Source: CAZRIE01 sp964600075
GTDB taxonomy: Bacteria; Bacteroidota; Bacteroidia; Flavobacteriales; Flavobacteriaceae
Assembly (NCBI GenBank): GCA_964600075.1
Contig: CAZRIE010000043.1
Coordinates: forward strand, 1-31,764
Length of the DNA: 31,764 nucleotides
Direction of reading: 5' to 3'
In this document: in pieces, positions 1-7,059 of the stretch
Numbering within the stretch: the stretch's first letter is position 1
How the letters are laid out: every line of letters starts with the position of its first letter
Translations under genes and position numbers: made by a program
Notes under the pieces: model-generated
Databases searched by the model: none
What the model was told of the DNA's origin: nothing
What the model saw: the letters and a program-made list of their open reading frames with translations, nothing else

Positions 1-10
1 CCGTATTTAC

Positions 11-88
<78 letters not shown>

Positions 89-161
89 TTTTGGCTTCGG
101 CAAAGGAAATACTTTTTGAGTAAGTATCAAAATACTTGATAAAGTAATTGAGGTTATACTT

Positions 162-962
162 TCAATCCTTTTTAACGCTTAAAACGAGTACAGGTGTTCG
201 GGCAGAAAACTCCGCTTTCGGAATCGTGTTCTTTTCCCAAAGGTTTTTAAAGAACCCTCTTTTTCTTCTGAAAACACACAACAAATCCGGATGCTGCGAC
301 TGAAAATGCTCTAGCACGCCCAGGTAGGTCGTCGGGGCCTCTGCCATGGTCATTTGCGAACTGATGTCCATCAAGGCGGTATCGACTTTTAAGTCGTCAT
401 CGGAGTAACCAGGCGTTTTGACCAAAAGTAGATTTACCTTGGCTCCAAACTTATTTTTAATGGCCAATAACGGATTGAGAATACGTTTACGTCTTAAAAC
501 TCCTGATTTGAATGCGGTCAAAATGGTTTTTAAAGGCTGAAGTGTACTTCCTCTCGGTACTATCAAGGTGGGGATATTGGTTCGTTTTATAATTCTACCA
601 GAGGTATTGCCCAAAAACAGTTCTTCGCTAATATCGTTACTTCGCGGTGCTATAATGATAAGGTCTATTCCTAATTCTTTGTCGATTTCTTTCAATCCGT
701 CAATAATATCCCCGTTATAGGAAGCAATCTTGATTTTTACATTTTTAGAATCGATTTTATCGATGACCTCCTTTAGTCTTTCCTTTCCGCTTTTCGCAAC
801 TTTTTGCTCTACGTTGGCCAAGCTTTTCCCAGCCCCAACAGAAACACTGAAAACCTCCATCACATAGATTTGAGAAGAAAACTCCGTCGCGAAATCCACT
901 GCATATTGCAGTGTATGATACGCATCAGGCGAAATACCTATAGGAACCAAAATATTTTTCAT
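162..962 (-). CDS. tandem universal stress protein (UspA family)
   Basis: This cytoplasmic stress protein of about 266 residues carries two Usp domains (roughly residues 1-137 and 140-266). It opens with the typical beta-strand MKNILVPIGIS. I place the start at the second ATG (962), because the ATG at 971 only adds MFH before the domain's usual first residue. The first domain ends with LGNTSGRIIKR...IPTLIVPRG, the family's C-terminal signature. However, the upstream G-x2-G part of the ATP-binding motif is replaced by APRS, so this copy probably does not bind ATP like the MJ0577 type. The gene is divergent from the GNAT gene, with about 50 bp between them. The exact stress role is unknown. Confidence 0.85.
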   Translation of the reverse strand: MKNILVPIGISPDAYHTLQYAVDFATEFSSQIYVMEVFSVSVGAGKSLANVEQKVAKSGKERLKEVIDKIDSKNVKIKIASYNGDIIDGLKEIDKELGIDLIIIAPRSNDISEELFLGNTSGRIIKRTNIPTLIVPRGSTLQPLKTILTAFKSGVLRRKRILNPLLAIKNKFGAKVNLLLVKTPGYSDDDLKVDTALMDISSQMTMAEAPTTYLGVLEHFQSQHPDLLCVFRRKRGFFKNLWEKNTIPKAEFSARTPVLVLSVKKD

Positions 963-1015
963 GTGAAACATTTGTAGTTAATACTCTAAATTTACAATTA
1001 AAATAGACTCAATTA

Positions 1016-1516
1016 ATGATTCGGCATGCAAAGATATCTGAAATCCCCGACATTCTCATCATTACCGACGCCTGTGGGGCATACATGATAAAGAAAGGTA
1101 TTTATCAATGGAACGAACATTACCCTTCTCAAGAAGCTTTTGAAGAAGACATAGATAGGGGAGAGCTATATATTTTGGAAGATAAGGGACACCTTGTCGG
1201 GACCATCGTTATCTCCACTTTTATGGATTCAGAATATATGCCAATAGCATGGCTAACGGAGAATAAGGATAATGTTTATATCCATCGTATAGCCGTGCAT
1301 CCTGAAAATCAAGGAAAAGGCTATGCTCAAAAATTGATGGATTTTGCCGAAAATCGCGCTAAAGAGAACGGCTTTATTTCCATACGTTTAGATACCTTCA
1401 GCCAAAACGAACGCAATCAAAAATTCTATGAAACAAGAGGGTATCAAAAACTAGGCGATATTTACCTTCCAAAACAGAGCGAATATCCTTTTCATTGCTA
1501 CGAATTAGTGCTTTAA
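1016..1516 (+). CDS. GNAT-family N-acetyltransferase
   Basis: This 166-residue protein is a single GNAT domain that transfers an acetyl group from acetyl-CoA to an amine. The acetyl-CoA pyrophosphate-binding motif A is clear at residues 88-110, with IHRIAVHPENQGKGYAQKLM carrying the Q/R-x-x-G-x-G/A core (QGKGYA). The C-terminal FYETRGYQ resembles the usual motif B (FYEKxGF). The length is normal for a single-domain member. The substrate cannot be read from the sequence. It lies head to head with the universal stress gene and 31 bp before the MATE exporter on the same strand, so transcription with the exporter is plausible. A role in drug or metabolite acetylation is only a guess from that neighbourhood. 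Confidence 0.85.
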   Translation: MIRHAKISEIPDILIITDACGAYMIKKGIYQWNEHYPSQEAFEEDIDRGELYILEDKGHLVGTIVISTFMDSEYMPIAWLTENKDNVYIHRIAVHPENQGKGYAQKLMDFAENRAKENGFISIRLDTFSQNERNQKFYETRGYQKLGDIYLPKQSEYPFHCYELVL

Positions 1517-1547
1517 CACCAATTCAACTTCAAAATATTGATATAAC

Positions 1548-2885
1548 TTGCCCCACTTGAAAACGCCTATCAATTTTAAGACTATCAATAAGTTAGCAAT
1601 TCCGGCTACTATTGCCGGTATTGCCGAACCTCTTTTGTCGATTACCGATACGGCCATTGTGGGTAATATTCCCGTTGATGGATTAGAGTCGCTTGCCGCA
1701 GCAGGTATTGTAGGTTCTTTTCTCTCGATGTTGATATGGATTCTAGGCCAGACGCGCAGTGCTATTTCCGCCATTATTTCACAATATCTGGGTGCCGGAA
1801 AAATCAAGGAAGTAAAAAACCTGCCCGCGCAAGCCATATTTTTGAATATAGGCCTGAGCATCCTAATTCTGCTTTCGACCATTTTTATTGTTAGAGAAAT
1901 TTTTGAATTTCTAAATGCTTCCGGGAAGATTCTAGACTATTGTATTTCGTACTTTTCTATTCGGGTTTGGGGCTTTCCATTGACGCTTTTCGTTTTTGCG
2001 GTGATGGGTATTTTTCGTGGTCTTCAAAACACCTATTATCCCATGTTAATCGCTATAGTCGGTGCAGTTTTGAACGTACTATTGGATTTTCTCCTGGTAT
2101 ATGGCATTGAGGGGCTACTAGAGCCCATGTATCTAGACGGTGCCGCATGGGCCAGTCTTATTGCCCAGGCTATAATGGCTATCATGGCGTTTGTGTTGTT
2201 GGTGACCAAGACGGATATTAGTCTGAAACTCCGATTTCCGATACATCCTGAATTGGGTAGATTGGTCGTTATGAGTCTCAACCTTTTTGTGCGGGCCATT
2301 GCCCTTAATACGGCAATGATTTTGGCCGTTCGCGAAGCGGCCCAGTTGGGGCCTAAATATATTGGGGCCCACACTATTGCTATCAATCTTTGGTTATTTT
2401 CTGCCTTTTTTATCGATGGCTATGGAGCAGCTGGAAACATCATGGGTGGCAGACTCCTAGGCGCGAAAGATTACGATGGACTTTGGAAACTAGCTAAGAA
2501 AATAATTTCTTACGGCCTTTTGGTTAGCTTGGTTTTGGTCGTTGCAGGGTTTTTGTTCTATAAACCCATTGGCTTACTCTTTTCAAAGGAAACGGTAGTT
2601 TTAAACGCGTTTTATGCAATCTTTTTTATCGTGATATTAGGGCTTCCTATGAATACCATAGCGTTCGTTCTTGATGGTGTCTTTAAAGGGCTTGGCGAAA
2701 TGAAATACTTGCGTAATACCTTGCTTGTCGCAACTTTTCTAGGGTTTGTGCCTACTTTGTTCTTTGGAAAATATATGGATTGGGGCCTCTACGGTATCTG
2801 GATCGCTTTTACGGTTTGGATGGCCATTCGGGGAGGTGCGCTGGTCTGGAAGTTTAGAAGAAAGTTTCGGCCGCTGCTTTCATAA
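1548..2885 (+). CDS. MATE-family efflux transporter
   Basis: This inner-membrane multidrug/toxin exporter of the MATE (DinF-like) family has 445 residues and about 12 hydrophobic segments in two homologous halves (residues about 15-205 and 235-440). The N-terminal KLAIPATIAGIAEPLLSITD matches the family's conserved first helix, with an acidic residue that often couples cations. The start is unusual: an in-frame stop lies at 1539-1541 and no ATG occurs before residue 61, so translation must begin at TTG 1548 or TTG 1557. The first helix begins just after this point, so nothing appears to be missing. The nearest downstream feature is a GC-rich palindromic repeat. The cargo and coupling ion (Na+ or H+) cannot be told. 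Confidence 0.88.
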   Translation: MPHLKTPINFKTINKLAIPATIAGIAEPLLSITDTAIVGNIPVDGLESLAAAGIVGSFLSMLIWILGQTRSAISAIISQYLGAGKIKEVKNLPAQAIFLNIGLSILILLSTIFIVREIFEFLNASGKILDYCISYFSIRVWGFPLTLFVFAVMGIFRGLQNTYYPMLIAIVGAVLNVLLDFLLVYGIEGLLEPMYLDGAAWASLIAQAIMAIMAFVLLVTKTDISLKLRFPIHPELGRLVVMSLNLFVRAIALNTAMILAVREAAQLGPKYIGAHTIAINLWLFSAFFIDGYGAAGNIMGGRLLGAKDYDGLWKLAKKIISYGLLVSLVLVVAGFLFYKPIGLLFSKETVVLNAFYAIFFIVILGLPMNTIAFVLDGVFKGLGEMKYLRNTLLVATFLGFVPTLFFGKYMDWGLYGIWIAFTVWMAIRGGALVWKFRRKFRPLLS

Positions 2886-2901
2886 AAAACAAGATAAGGC
2901 T

Positions 2902-2965
2902 CCTCCCCTCAGATGAGGGGAGGTGGCCTTAAGCGAAGCGACAAGGGCGGAGGCGTTGAAAGTCC
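2902..2965. repeat. palindromic REP-like intergenic repeat
   Basis: Positions 2902-2923 are a perfect inverted repeat: 10-bp arms CCTCCCCTCA and TGAGGGGAGG around GA. A GC-rich tail follows (TGGCCTTAAGCGAAGCGACA then GGGCGGAGGCG). An imperfect inverse of the GGGCGGAGGCG part recurs at about 3011-3023 (CCGCCTTTCCGCCC). It sits just after the MATE stop codon. The composition stands out from the AT-rich intergenic DNA elsewhere in the window. Such elements are commonly dispersed through flavobacterial genomes. It may also fold as an mRNA 3' hairpin, but no T-run follows. Confidence 0.6.
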
Positions 2966-3078
2966 AATCCTTGATCTAAAAAGTATAGGTAGCGATTAAG
3001 CCCCAGTGTTCCGCCTTTCCGCCCAGCCCACCTTGTCTAGGGCGAAGAGCGATTAACTCCCTTTTTGAGATATTATTC

Positions 3079-3086
3079 TACCTTTG
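3079..3086 (+). promoter_or_regulatory. -7 promoter element TACCTTTG before the enoyl-CoA hydratase-like gene
   Basis: The sequence matches the Bacteroidota housekeeping -7 consensus TAnnTTTG exactly and lies 14 bp before ATG 3101. No TTG at 17-23 nt upstream is seen, so the -33 half is weak. Its position favours the start at 3101 over the upstream in-frame ATG at 3065, which would lie before the promoter. Confidence 0.55.
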
Positions 3087-3100
3087 GGAAAAATAGCGAA

Positions 3101-3868
3101 ATGTCAACTCAAAGAATAAACGGAAGTCTTTACACTAAAATAAACGGCAAAGTAGCAACTGTAGAATTCGGCCACCCGGCAAGTAATTCTTTTGTTGCAG
3201 AGCTTTTAGATCGTTTGACTGCCGAGCTTCAAAAACTTTCAGAAAACGATGCTATTTCCGTAATTGTGTTGAAGTCAGAAGGCGACCGTGCCTTTTGCGC
3301 AGGTGCTTCTTTTGATGAACTTATGGCCGTTTCAAATCTCGAGGAAGGAAAGGTTTTCTTTGGCGGTTTTGCGAATGTTATCAATGCCATGCGAAGCTGT
3401 AAGAAAGTAATTGTTGGCCGTGTTCAAGGTAAGACTGTTGGTGGCGGAGTAGGGCTTGCAGCCGCCTGCGACTATGTTTTTGCTTCGGTCGATGCTTCCC
3501 TTCGCCTATCGGAACTGACTATTGGCATCGCTCCATTGGTCATCGGCCCAGCAGTCGAGCGTAAAATTGGAAAAGCAGCTATTTCTGATCTTTCCCTTTC
3601 TCCAACCGAATGGAAAAACGCCTATTGGGCGCAAGAAAAGGGACTCTTTTCTAAAGTTTTCGACAACATCAAAGAGCTAGATAAGGAACTGGAGTTCTTC
3701 ACACAAAAACTGTCGAATTACAATCCCGAAGCTTTGCAAGAATGGAAAAAAGTGCTCTGGGAAGGAACCGATAGTTGGGATACCTTGCTAGGTGAAAGAG
3801 CCGTCATTACTGGAAAACTGGCACTTTCTGAATTCACTAAAAATGCTCTTGCCAAGTTCAAAAAATAG
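3101..3868 (+). CDS. enoyl-CoA hydratase/isomerase family protein
   Basis: This crotonase-fold enzyme of 255 residues acts on an acyl-CoA. Both halves of the family oxyanion-hole region are visible: AFCAGASFDEL (residues 64-74) and GKTVGGGVGLAAACDYVFAS (110-129). The second catalytic-glutamate region reads LSELTIGIAP, with Glu138. The first catalytic Glu of true enoyl-CoA hydratases (GGGCEL context) is Gly here (GGGVGL). That argues against classical hydratase chemistry and for an isomerase or another crotonase reaction. The start is set at ATG 3101 because MSTQ follows a good -7 element; an upstream ATG at 3065 adds 12 atypical residues. No beta-oxidation partner genes are adjacent, so the pathway is open. 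Confidence 0.85.
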   Translation: MSTQRINGSLYTKINGKVATVEFGHPASNSFVAELLDRLTAELQKLSENDAISVIVLKSEGDRAFCAGASFDELMAVSNLEEGKVFFGGFANVINAMRSCKKVIVGRVQGKTVGGGVGLAAACDYVFASVDASLRLSELTIGIAPLVIGPAVERKIGKAAISDLSLSPTEWKNAYWAQEKGLFSKVFDNIKELDKELEFFTQKLSNYNPEALQEWKKVLWEGTDSWDTLLGERAVITGKLALSEFTKNALAKFKK

Positions 3869-3876
3869 ACAATAAT

Positions 3877-3903
3877 AGCAGCTTTGAATCGTTCTGCTTT
3901 TTT
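3877..3903 (+). terminator. possible terminator after the enoyl-CoA hydratase-like gene
   Basis: A short hairpin AGCAG (3877-3881) with CTGCT (3894-3898) is followed by a run of T to 3903, beginning 8 bp after the stop codon. The stem is only 5 bp with a 12-nt loop, so the call is moderate at best. The loop overlaps the proposed -33 element of the next small gene. Confidence 0.35.
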
Positions 3904-3910
3904 AAGTTTG
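3883..3910 (+). promoter_or_regulatory. promoter TTTG / TAAGTTTG before the 37-residue membrane protein
   Basis: A -33 like TTTG (3883-3886) and an exact -7 element TAAGTTTG (3903-3910) are separated by 16 nt, close to the flavobacterial 17-23 nt spacing. The -7 element ends only 4 nt before ATG 3915. The predicted transcript would therefore have almost no 5' leader. Confidence 0.5.
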
Positions 3911-3914
3911 TGAT

Positions 3915-4028
3915 ATGAATATATTAGATTTTCTAAATGACGACCTTGTCTTTCCTATTCTTGCACTTTTTGTGTTGGTTATCTATTTCGTGAATCGCGT
4001 ACGTACAAGACGAAGGTTTAAGAGATAA
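3915..4028 (+). CDS. 37-residue single-span membrane protein
   Basis: A small ORF begins MNILDFLNDDLVFPILALFV and ends in VRTRRRFKR. It has one hydrophobic segment (about residues 11-27), acidic residues before it and a strongly basic tail after it. This predicts an N-out/C-in inner-membrane helix by the positive-inside rule. The support is coding-like residue order, a good promoter directly upstream and the lack of any competing gene in this gap. I recognise no family. Such short proteins in bacteria include membrane-complex subunits and toxins, but nothing here decides between these. Whether it is expressed is unproven. Confidence 0.45.
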   Translation: MNILDFLNDDLVFPILALFVLVIYFVNRVRTRRRFKR

Positions 4029-4076
4029 TTCCAATTCGTAAGTCTATATATAGTATACTAGTCTTATTAAACTCTC

Positions 4077-4250
4077 ATGACTATGCCAAGTATAAAAGAA
4101 CTTATTGAAGTCGATACGTCTCTTGTTTCAAAACTGAAAGTACTATCCGCTTTTGAAAACCTTAGTGTCAAGGCACTCATGGAAAAAGCCACAAAGGAAT
4201 TTGTCGAAAAAAAGCACAGAAAAATATTAGAGATTCCGTTGCGCTTCTAA
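4077..4250 (+). CDS. short antitoxin-like protein, N-terminal part of a broken toxin-antitoxin locus
   Basis: This 57-residue ORF reads MTMPSIKELIEVDTSLVSKL, then a helical stretch (LSVKALMEKATKEFVEKK) like the short ribbon-helix-helix or RelB-type antitoxins that precede RelE toxins. After about residue 46 its frame departs from the resemblance. The remaining residues (HRKILEIPLRF) look like read-out in the wrong frame, because the RelE-like sequence continues in the -1 frame from codon 46. The sequence at 4208-4214 is A AAA AAG in the reading frame, the classical -1 slippery heptamer. The ORF is therefore either a frameshifted fusion, the upstream half of a programmed frameshift product, or a truncated antitoxin. 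Confidence 0.45.
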   Translation: MTMPSIKELIEVDTSLVSKLKVLSAFENLSVKALMEKATKEFVEKKHRKILEIPLRF

Positions 4251-4420
4251 AAGAAACTTCTTCCCTCAAAAAATTGACTAACGTTAAGAAACTCTCGGGC
4301 CATCCTTCAGCCTATAGCATGCGGATTGGCGATTACAGGCTTGGTTTTTATTCAGAAGGTGATGCTATTCATATTGCTCGGTTTGCCAAGCACAACGAGA
4401 TCTACAAACTCTTTCCCTAA
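4214..4420 (+). pseudogene. RelE/ParE-like toxin C-terminal part without its own start codon
   Basis: The frame encodes 68 residues with the hallmark RelE/ParE core: a helix AQKNIRDSVALLKE, then TNVKKLSGHPSAYSMRIGDY, RLGFYSEGDAIHIARFAKHN and a final EIYKLFP. VKKLxG, RIGDYRxGF and a terminal IYKxFP are the signature of flavobacterial mRNA-interferase-type toxins. The usual first beta-strand (about 15-20 residues) is missing. No ATG, GTG or TTG lies in frame between the preceding stop and this region. It joins the upstream antitoxin-like ORF through a -1 shift at the A-rich heptamer 4208-4214. Most likely it is a decayed toxin. A programmed frameshift or a one-base assembly error in the 7-A run are alternatives. 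Confidence 0.6.
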
Positions 4421-4450
4421 TCAAAAATCGTTAATCAAAATTCCTACCTT

Positions 4451-4458
4451 TACGTTTG
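4451..4458 (+). promoter_or_regulatory. -7 promoter element TACGTTTG before the PHP-domain lipoprotein gene
   Basis: This is an exact TAnnTTTG match 20 bp before ATG 4479. No clear -33 TTG is seen. It supports starting the lipoprotein gene at 4479 or 4485, not at the far upstream in-frame ATG 4326, which lies inside the toxin remnant. Confidence 0.5.
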
Positions 4459-4478
4459 TAACTAAATATATAGGTTTT

Positions 4479-5696
4479 ATGGGTATGTCTAAATTAAAAA
4501 GCTTCTTTACCTTACTGATTTTGATGGCAGCATTTAGTTGTAAAGATAGTCAACCAGAAGTAACAAACGAGCAATCGCAAAAGTGGTATAAAGGTAATCT
4601 GCATACGCATTCGTATTGGAGTGACGGTGATGAATTCCCGGAAGTTATTTTAGACTGGTACAAATCTAATGAGTATCAATTTATGGCTTTATCTGACCAT
4701 AATACCTTGGCCGAGGGTGAGAAATGGATAACTATTCGCGAAGATTCGCTATATCAAAAGGCATTTCAAAACTATCTCGAAAAATATGGGGCTGTATGGG
4801 TGGAGCATAAGATTGATTCGGGACAAACCCTTGTAAAACTTAAAACCTATGAAGAATACAGCAATAGACTTGAAGAAGCGGATGAGTTTTTAGTAATTCA
4901 ATCGGAAGAAATCACCGATAAGTATGAGGATAAGCATATTCATATGAATGCCACGAACATTCAAAAGAAAATCGAACCAATGGGTGGCACTAGTATTTCA
5001 GAAGTGATGCAAAACAACCTAAATCAGGTTATCAAGCAGCGGAAGGATACCGGTATTCCCATGATAGCACATATCAATCATCCCAACTTTTATTACAGTA
5101 TAAGCCTCGATGATATGATTTCTTTAAATGGAGAACGCTTTTTCGAAGTATACAATGGGCATCATATGGTTCATAATATGGGAGATTCTACCCATATCTC
5201 CACCGAAGAAATGTGGGATCTTATCAATATTTCATACATCGAAAACAATAAGCCGTTGATGTATGGCCTTGCGACCGATGATTCACACAATTACCATAAA
5301 AAAGGAAATGCTTGGAGCAATGCCGGCAGAGGTTGGGTCGTGGTGCAGGCAGATACACTCTCAGCTGCGGCTATAATAACGTCATTAGAATCAGGTAATT
5401 TTTATTCGAGCACAGGCGCCGAGCTAAAAAAGCTGGAGTACAATCAAAATCTACTGTCTATTGAAGTTGAACCGGAAGATGGCGTGGAATACGAAATAAC
5501 TTTTATCGGATGTAAAAAAGGGCAAACGGAGACTGAAGAATTAATGGTAGTCAATGCCACCGAGGCGCAATTTCAGTTAACTGAAGATATGCTCTTTGTG
5601 CGATGTAAGGTTACTTCCTCTAAATTACAGGATAACCCCATTGAAGATATCTTATATGAAATGGCTTGGACACAGCCAGTAGTGCGAACCGAATAA
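4479..5696 (+). CDS. PHP-domain lipoprotein (histidinol-phosphatase-like metal hydrolase)
   Basis: This 405-residue exported lipoprotein begins MGMSKLKSFFTLLILMAAFS then Cys21. The lipobox is AAFSC. Metal-binding PHP motifs are all present: NLHTHSYWSDG soon after the signal, LSDHNTLAEG, VIQSEEITD, HIHMNATN, AHINHPN and ATDDSHNYH. These correspond to the His/Asp/Glu ligands of the trinuclear metal centre of PHP phosphoesterases. Family members hydrolyse phosphoesters, but an outer-membrane or periplasmic lipoprotein version suggests a nutrient substrate, not histidine synthesis. The C-terminal 90 residues look like a small beta domain. ATG 4485 is an equally good start. Earlier in-frame ATGs overlap the toxin remnant and are rejected. 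Confidence 0.85.
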   Translation: MGMSKLKSFFTLLILMAAFSCKDSQPEVTNEQSQKWYKGNLHTHSYWSDGDEFPEVILDWYKSNEYQFMALSDHNTLAEGEKWITIREDSLYQKAFQNYLEKYGAVWVEHKIDSGQTLVKLKTYEEYSNRLEEADEFLVIQSEEITDKYEDKHIHMNATNIQKKIEPMGGTSISEVMQNNLNQVIKQRKDTGIPMIAHINHPNFYYSISLDDMISLNGERFFEVYNGHHMVHNMGDSTHISTEEMWDLINISYIENNKPLMYGLATDDSHNYHKKGNAWSNAGRGWVVVQADTLSAAAIITSLESGNFYSSTGAELKKLEYNQNLLSIEVEPEDGVEYEITFIGCKKGQTETEELMVVNATEAQFQLTEDMLFVRCKVTSSKLQDNPIEDILYEMAWTQPVVRTE

Positions 5697-5745
5697 TACA
5701 GCTAATACATAGCTTTATATTCGTAATTTCATTTTAAAGAATCCC

Positions 5746-5753
5746 TACCTTTG
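5746..5753 (+). promoter_or_regulatory. queD: -7 promoter element TACCTTTG before queD
   Basis: An exact TAnnTTTG match lies 17 bp before ATG 5771 in an AT-rich gap after the PHP gene. No convincing -33 TTG is visible. It suggests that queD, and perhaps lpxH 34 bp beyond it, has its own start of transcription. Confidence 0.55.
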
Positions 5754-5770
5754 CCTATCAACAGTATTTT

Positions 5771-6220
5771 ATGGGCAACATAAGAATTACCAAACAGTTC
5801 AATTTTGAGACCGGCCATGCCCTTTATGGCTATGACGGTAAATGCCGGAACGTACATGGGCACAGTTATAAACTCTCAGTTACGGTAATCGGTCGGCCTA
5901 TCACCGATACATCACATGTAAAACTCGGTATGGTCATCGATTTTGGAGATTTAAAAAAAATCGTAAAAGAAGAAATTGTAGACCAATTCGATCACGCTAC
6001 AGTTTTCAATAAAAACACGCCCCATGTAGAATTGGCAAAAGAATTAATAGATAGGGGGCACAATGTAATTTTGGCAAACTATCAGCCTACTAGTGAAAAT
6101 ATGGTCATTGATTTTGCGGTAAAAATAAAGGCACGACTTCCTGAAAATATTCGACTACATTCCCTAAAACTTCAAGAAACGGATACCTCGTTCGCCGAAT
6201 GGTTCGCTTCTGAAAATTAG
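5771..6220 (+). CDS. queD: 6-carboxytetrahydropterin synthase (QueD/PTPS family)
   Basis: This 149-residue cytoplasmic enzyme of the 6-pyruvoyl-tetrahydropterin synthase fold converts dihydroneopterin triphosphate to 6-carboxy-tetrahydropterin, the second step toward queuosine. Zinc ligands are His16 (ETGHALYG) and His29/His31 (NVHGHSY). Cys25 in GKCRN is the usual catalytic cysteine. The catalytic dyad region is FDHATVFN (Asp74, His75). The pterin-binding Glu lies in PTSENM (Glu109) or LQETDTS (Glu136). Length and motif order fit QueD. The paralogous PTPS cannot be excluded by eye, but bacteria of this group normally carry QueD. Other queuosine genes are not in the window. Confidence 0.88.
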   Translation: MGNIRITKQFNFETGHALYGYDGKCRNVHGHSYKLSVTVIGRPITDTSHVKLGMVIDFGDLKKIVKEEIVDQFDHATVFNKNTPHVELAKELIDRGHNVILANYQPTSENMVIDFAVKIKARLPENIRLHSLKLQETDTSFAEWFASEN

Positions 6221-6254
6221 TAACCTTTAGGCTTTTTTCTATATTTACATTTCA

Positions 6255-7022
6255 ATGACGACCATCGATATTCCAAAAGGTAAAAAAGTCTACTTCGCCA
6301 GCGATAACCATTTGGGGGCACCTACAGCGGAGAAAAGTTTTCCAAGGGAAAAGAAATTCGTTGCCTGGCTGGATGAGATCAAGACCGATGCCTCGGCTAT
6401 CTTTTTGTTGGGAGATCTTTTCGATTTTTGGTTTGAATACAAGACCGTTATTCCTAAAGGCTTTACTAGAACATTCGGAAAATTGGCTGAAATATCCGAC
6501 TCAGGAATTCCTATTTATTACTTTGTTGGCAACCACGACCTATGGATGCACGGCTATTTTGAAGATGAACTCAATATTCCTGTATTTCATAAACCTCAGC
6601 AATATATACTGAACGGTATTTCTTTTTTTCTTGGACATGGTGATGGGTTGGGACCTTATGATAAAGGGTATAAGCGCATGAAAAAAGTCTTTACCAATCC
6701 CGTTGGAAAATGGCTTTTTCGATGGTTGCATCCTGATATCGGGGTTCGATTGGCACAGTATTTTTCGGTTAGTAACAAACTGATTTCGGGCGATGAAGAC
6801 GCTAAGTTTTTAGGAGAAGATAAAGAATGGCTGGTGCAGTACGCCAAGCGAAAATTGGAAACCCAACATTATGACCACTTTATATTTGGGCATCGCCATC
6901 TTCCTATGGAAATCGACTTGAATGGTAAGTCAAAATATACAAATCTTGGAGATTGGATACAGTATTTTACCTATGCCGTTTTCGATGGGGAACAACTTTC
7001 ATTGGAGAAATTCGAGGGCTAA
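6255..7022 (+). CDS. lpxH: UDP-2,3-diacylglucosamine diphosphatase (LpxH-type)
   Basis: This 255-residue calcineurin-like metallophosphoesterase cleaves the pyrophosphate of UDP-2,3-diacylglucosamine to give lipid X in lipid A synthesis at the inner membrane. All five metal motifs are visible: SDNHLG (Asp17, His19), GDLFDFW (Asp54), GNHD (Asn93, His94), GHGDG (His128) and GHRHLP (His213, His215). The LpxH-like loop PYDKGYKRMKKVF follows the GHGDG motif, as in LpxH cap insertions. The first motif is D-N-H and not the enterobacterial D-L-H, which is usual in Bacteroidota. The gene follows queD by 34 bp and faces the MFS gene tail to tail with 37 bp between. Confidence 0.87.
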   Translation: MTTIDIPKGKKVYFASDNHLGAPTAEKSFPREKKFVAWLDEIKTDASAIFLLGDLFDFWFEYKTVIPKGFTRTFGKLAEISDSGIPIYYFVGNHDLWMHGYFEDELNIPVFHKPQQYILNGISFFLGHGDGLGPYDKGYKRMKKVFTNPVGKWLFRWLHPDIGVRLAQYFSVSNKLISGDEDAKFLGEDKEWLVQYAKRKLETQHYDHFIFGHRHLPMEIDLNGKSKYTNLGDWIQYFTYAVFDGEQLSLEKFEG

Positions 7023-7059
7023 AATGTGGTAAGTCCTTTTTTTGCCTTTGCAGATCGAC

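Noticed and set aside
4326..4478. In-frame upstream extension of the PHP lipoprotein starting at ATG 4326
   Set aside because: It overlaps the RelE-like toxin sequence in another frame, lies before a good -7 promoter element, and would bury the lipoprotein signal inside the protein.
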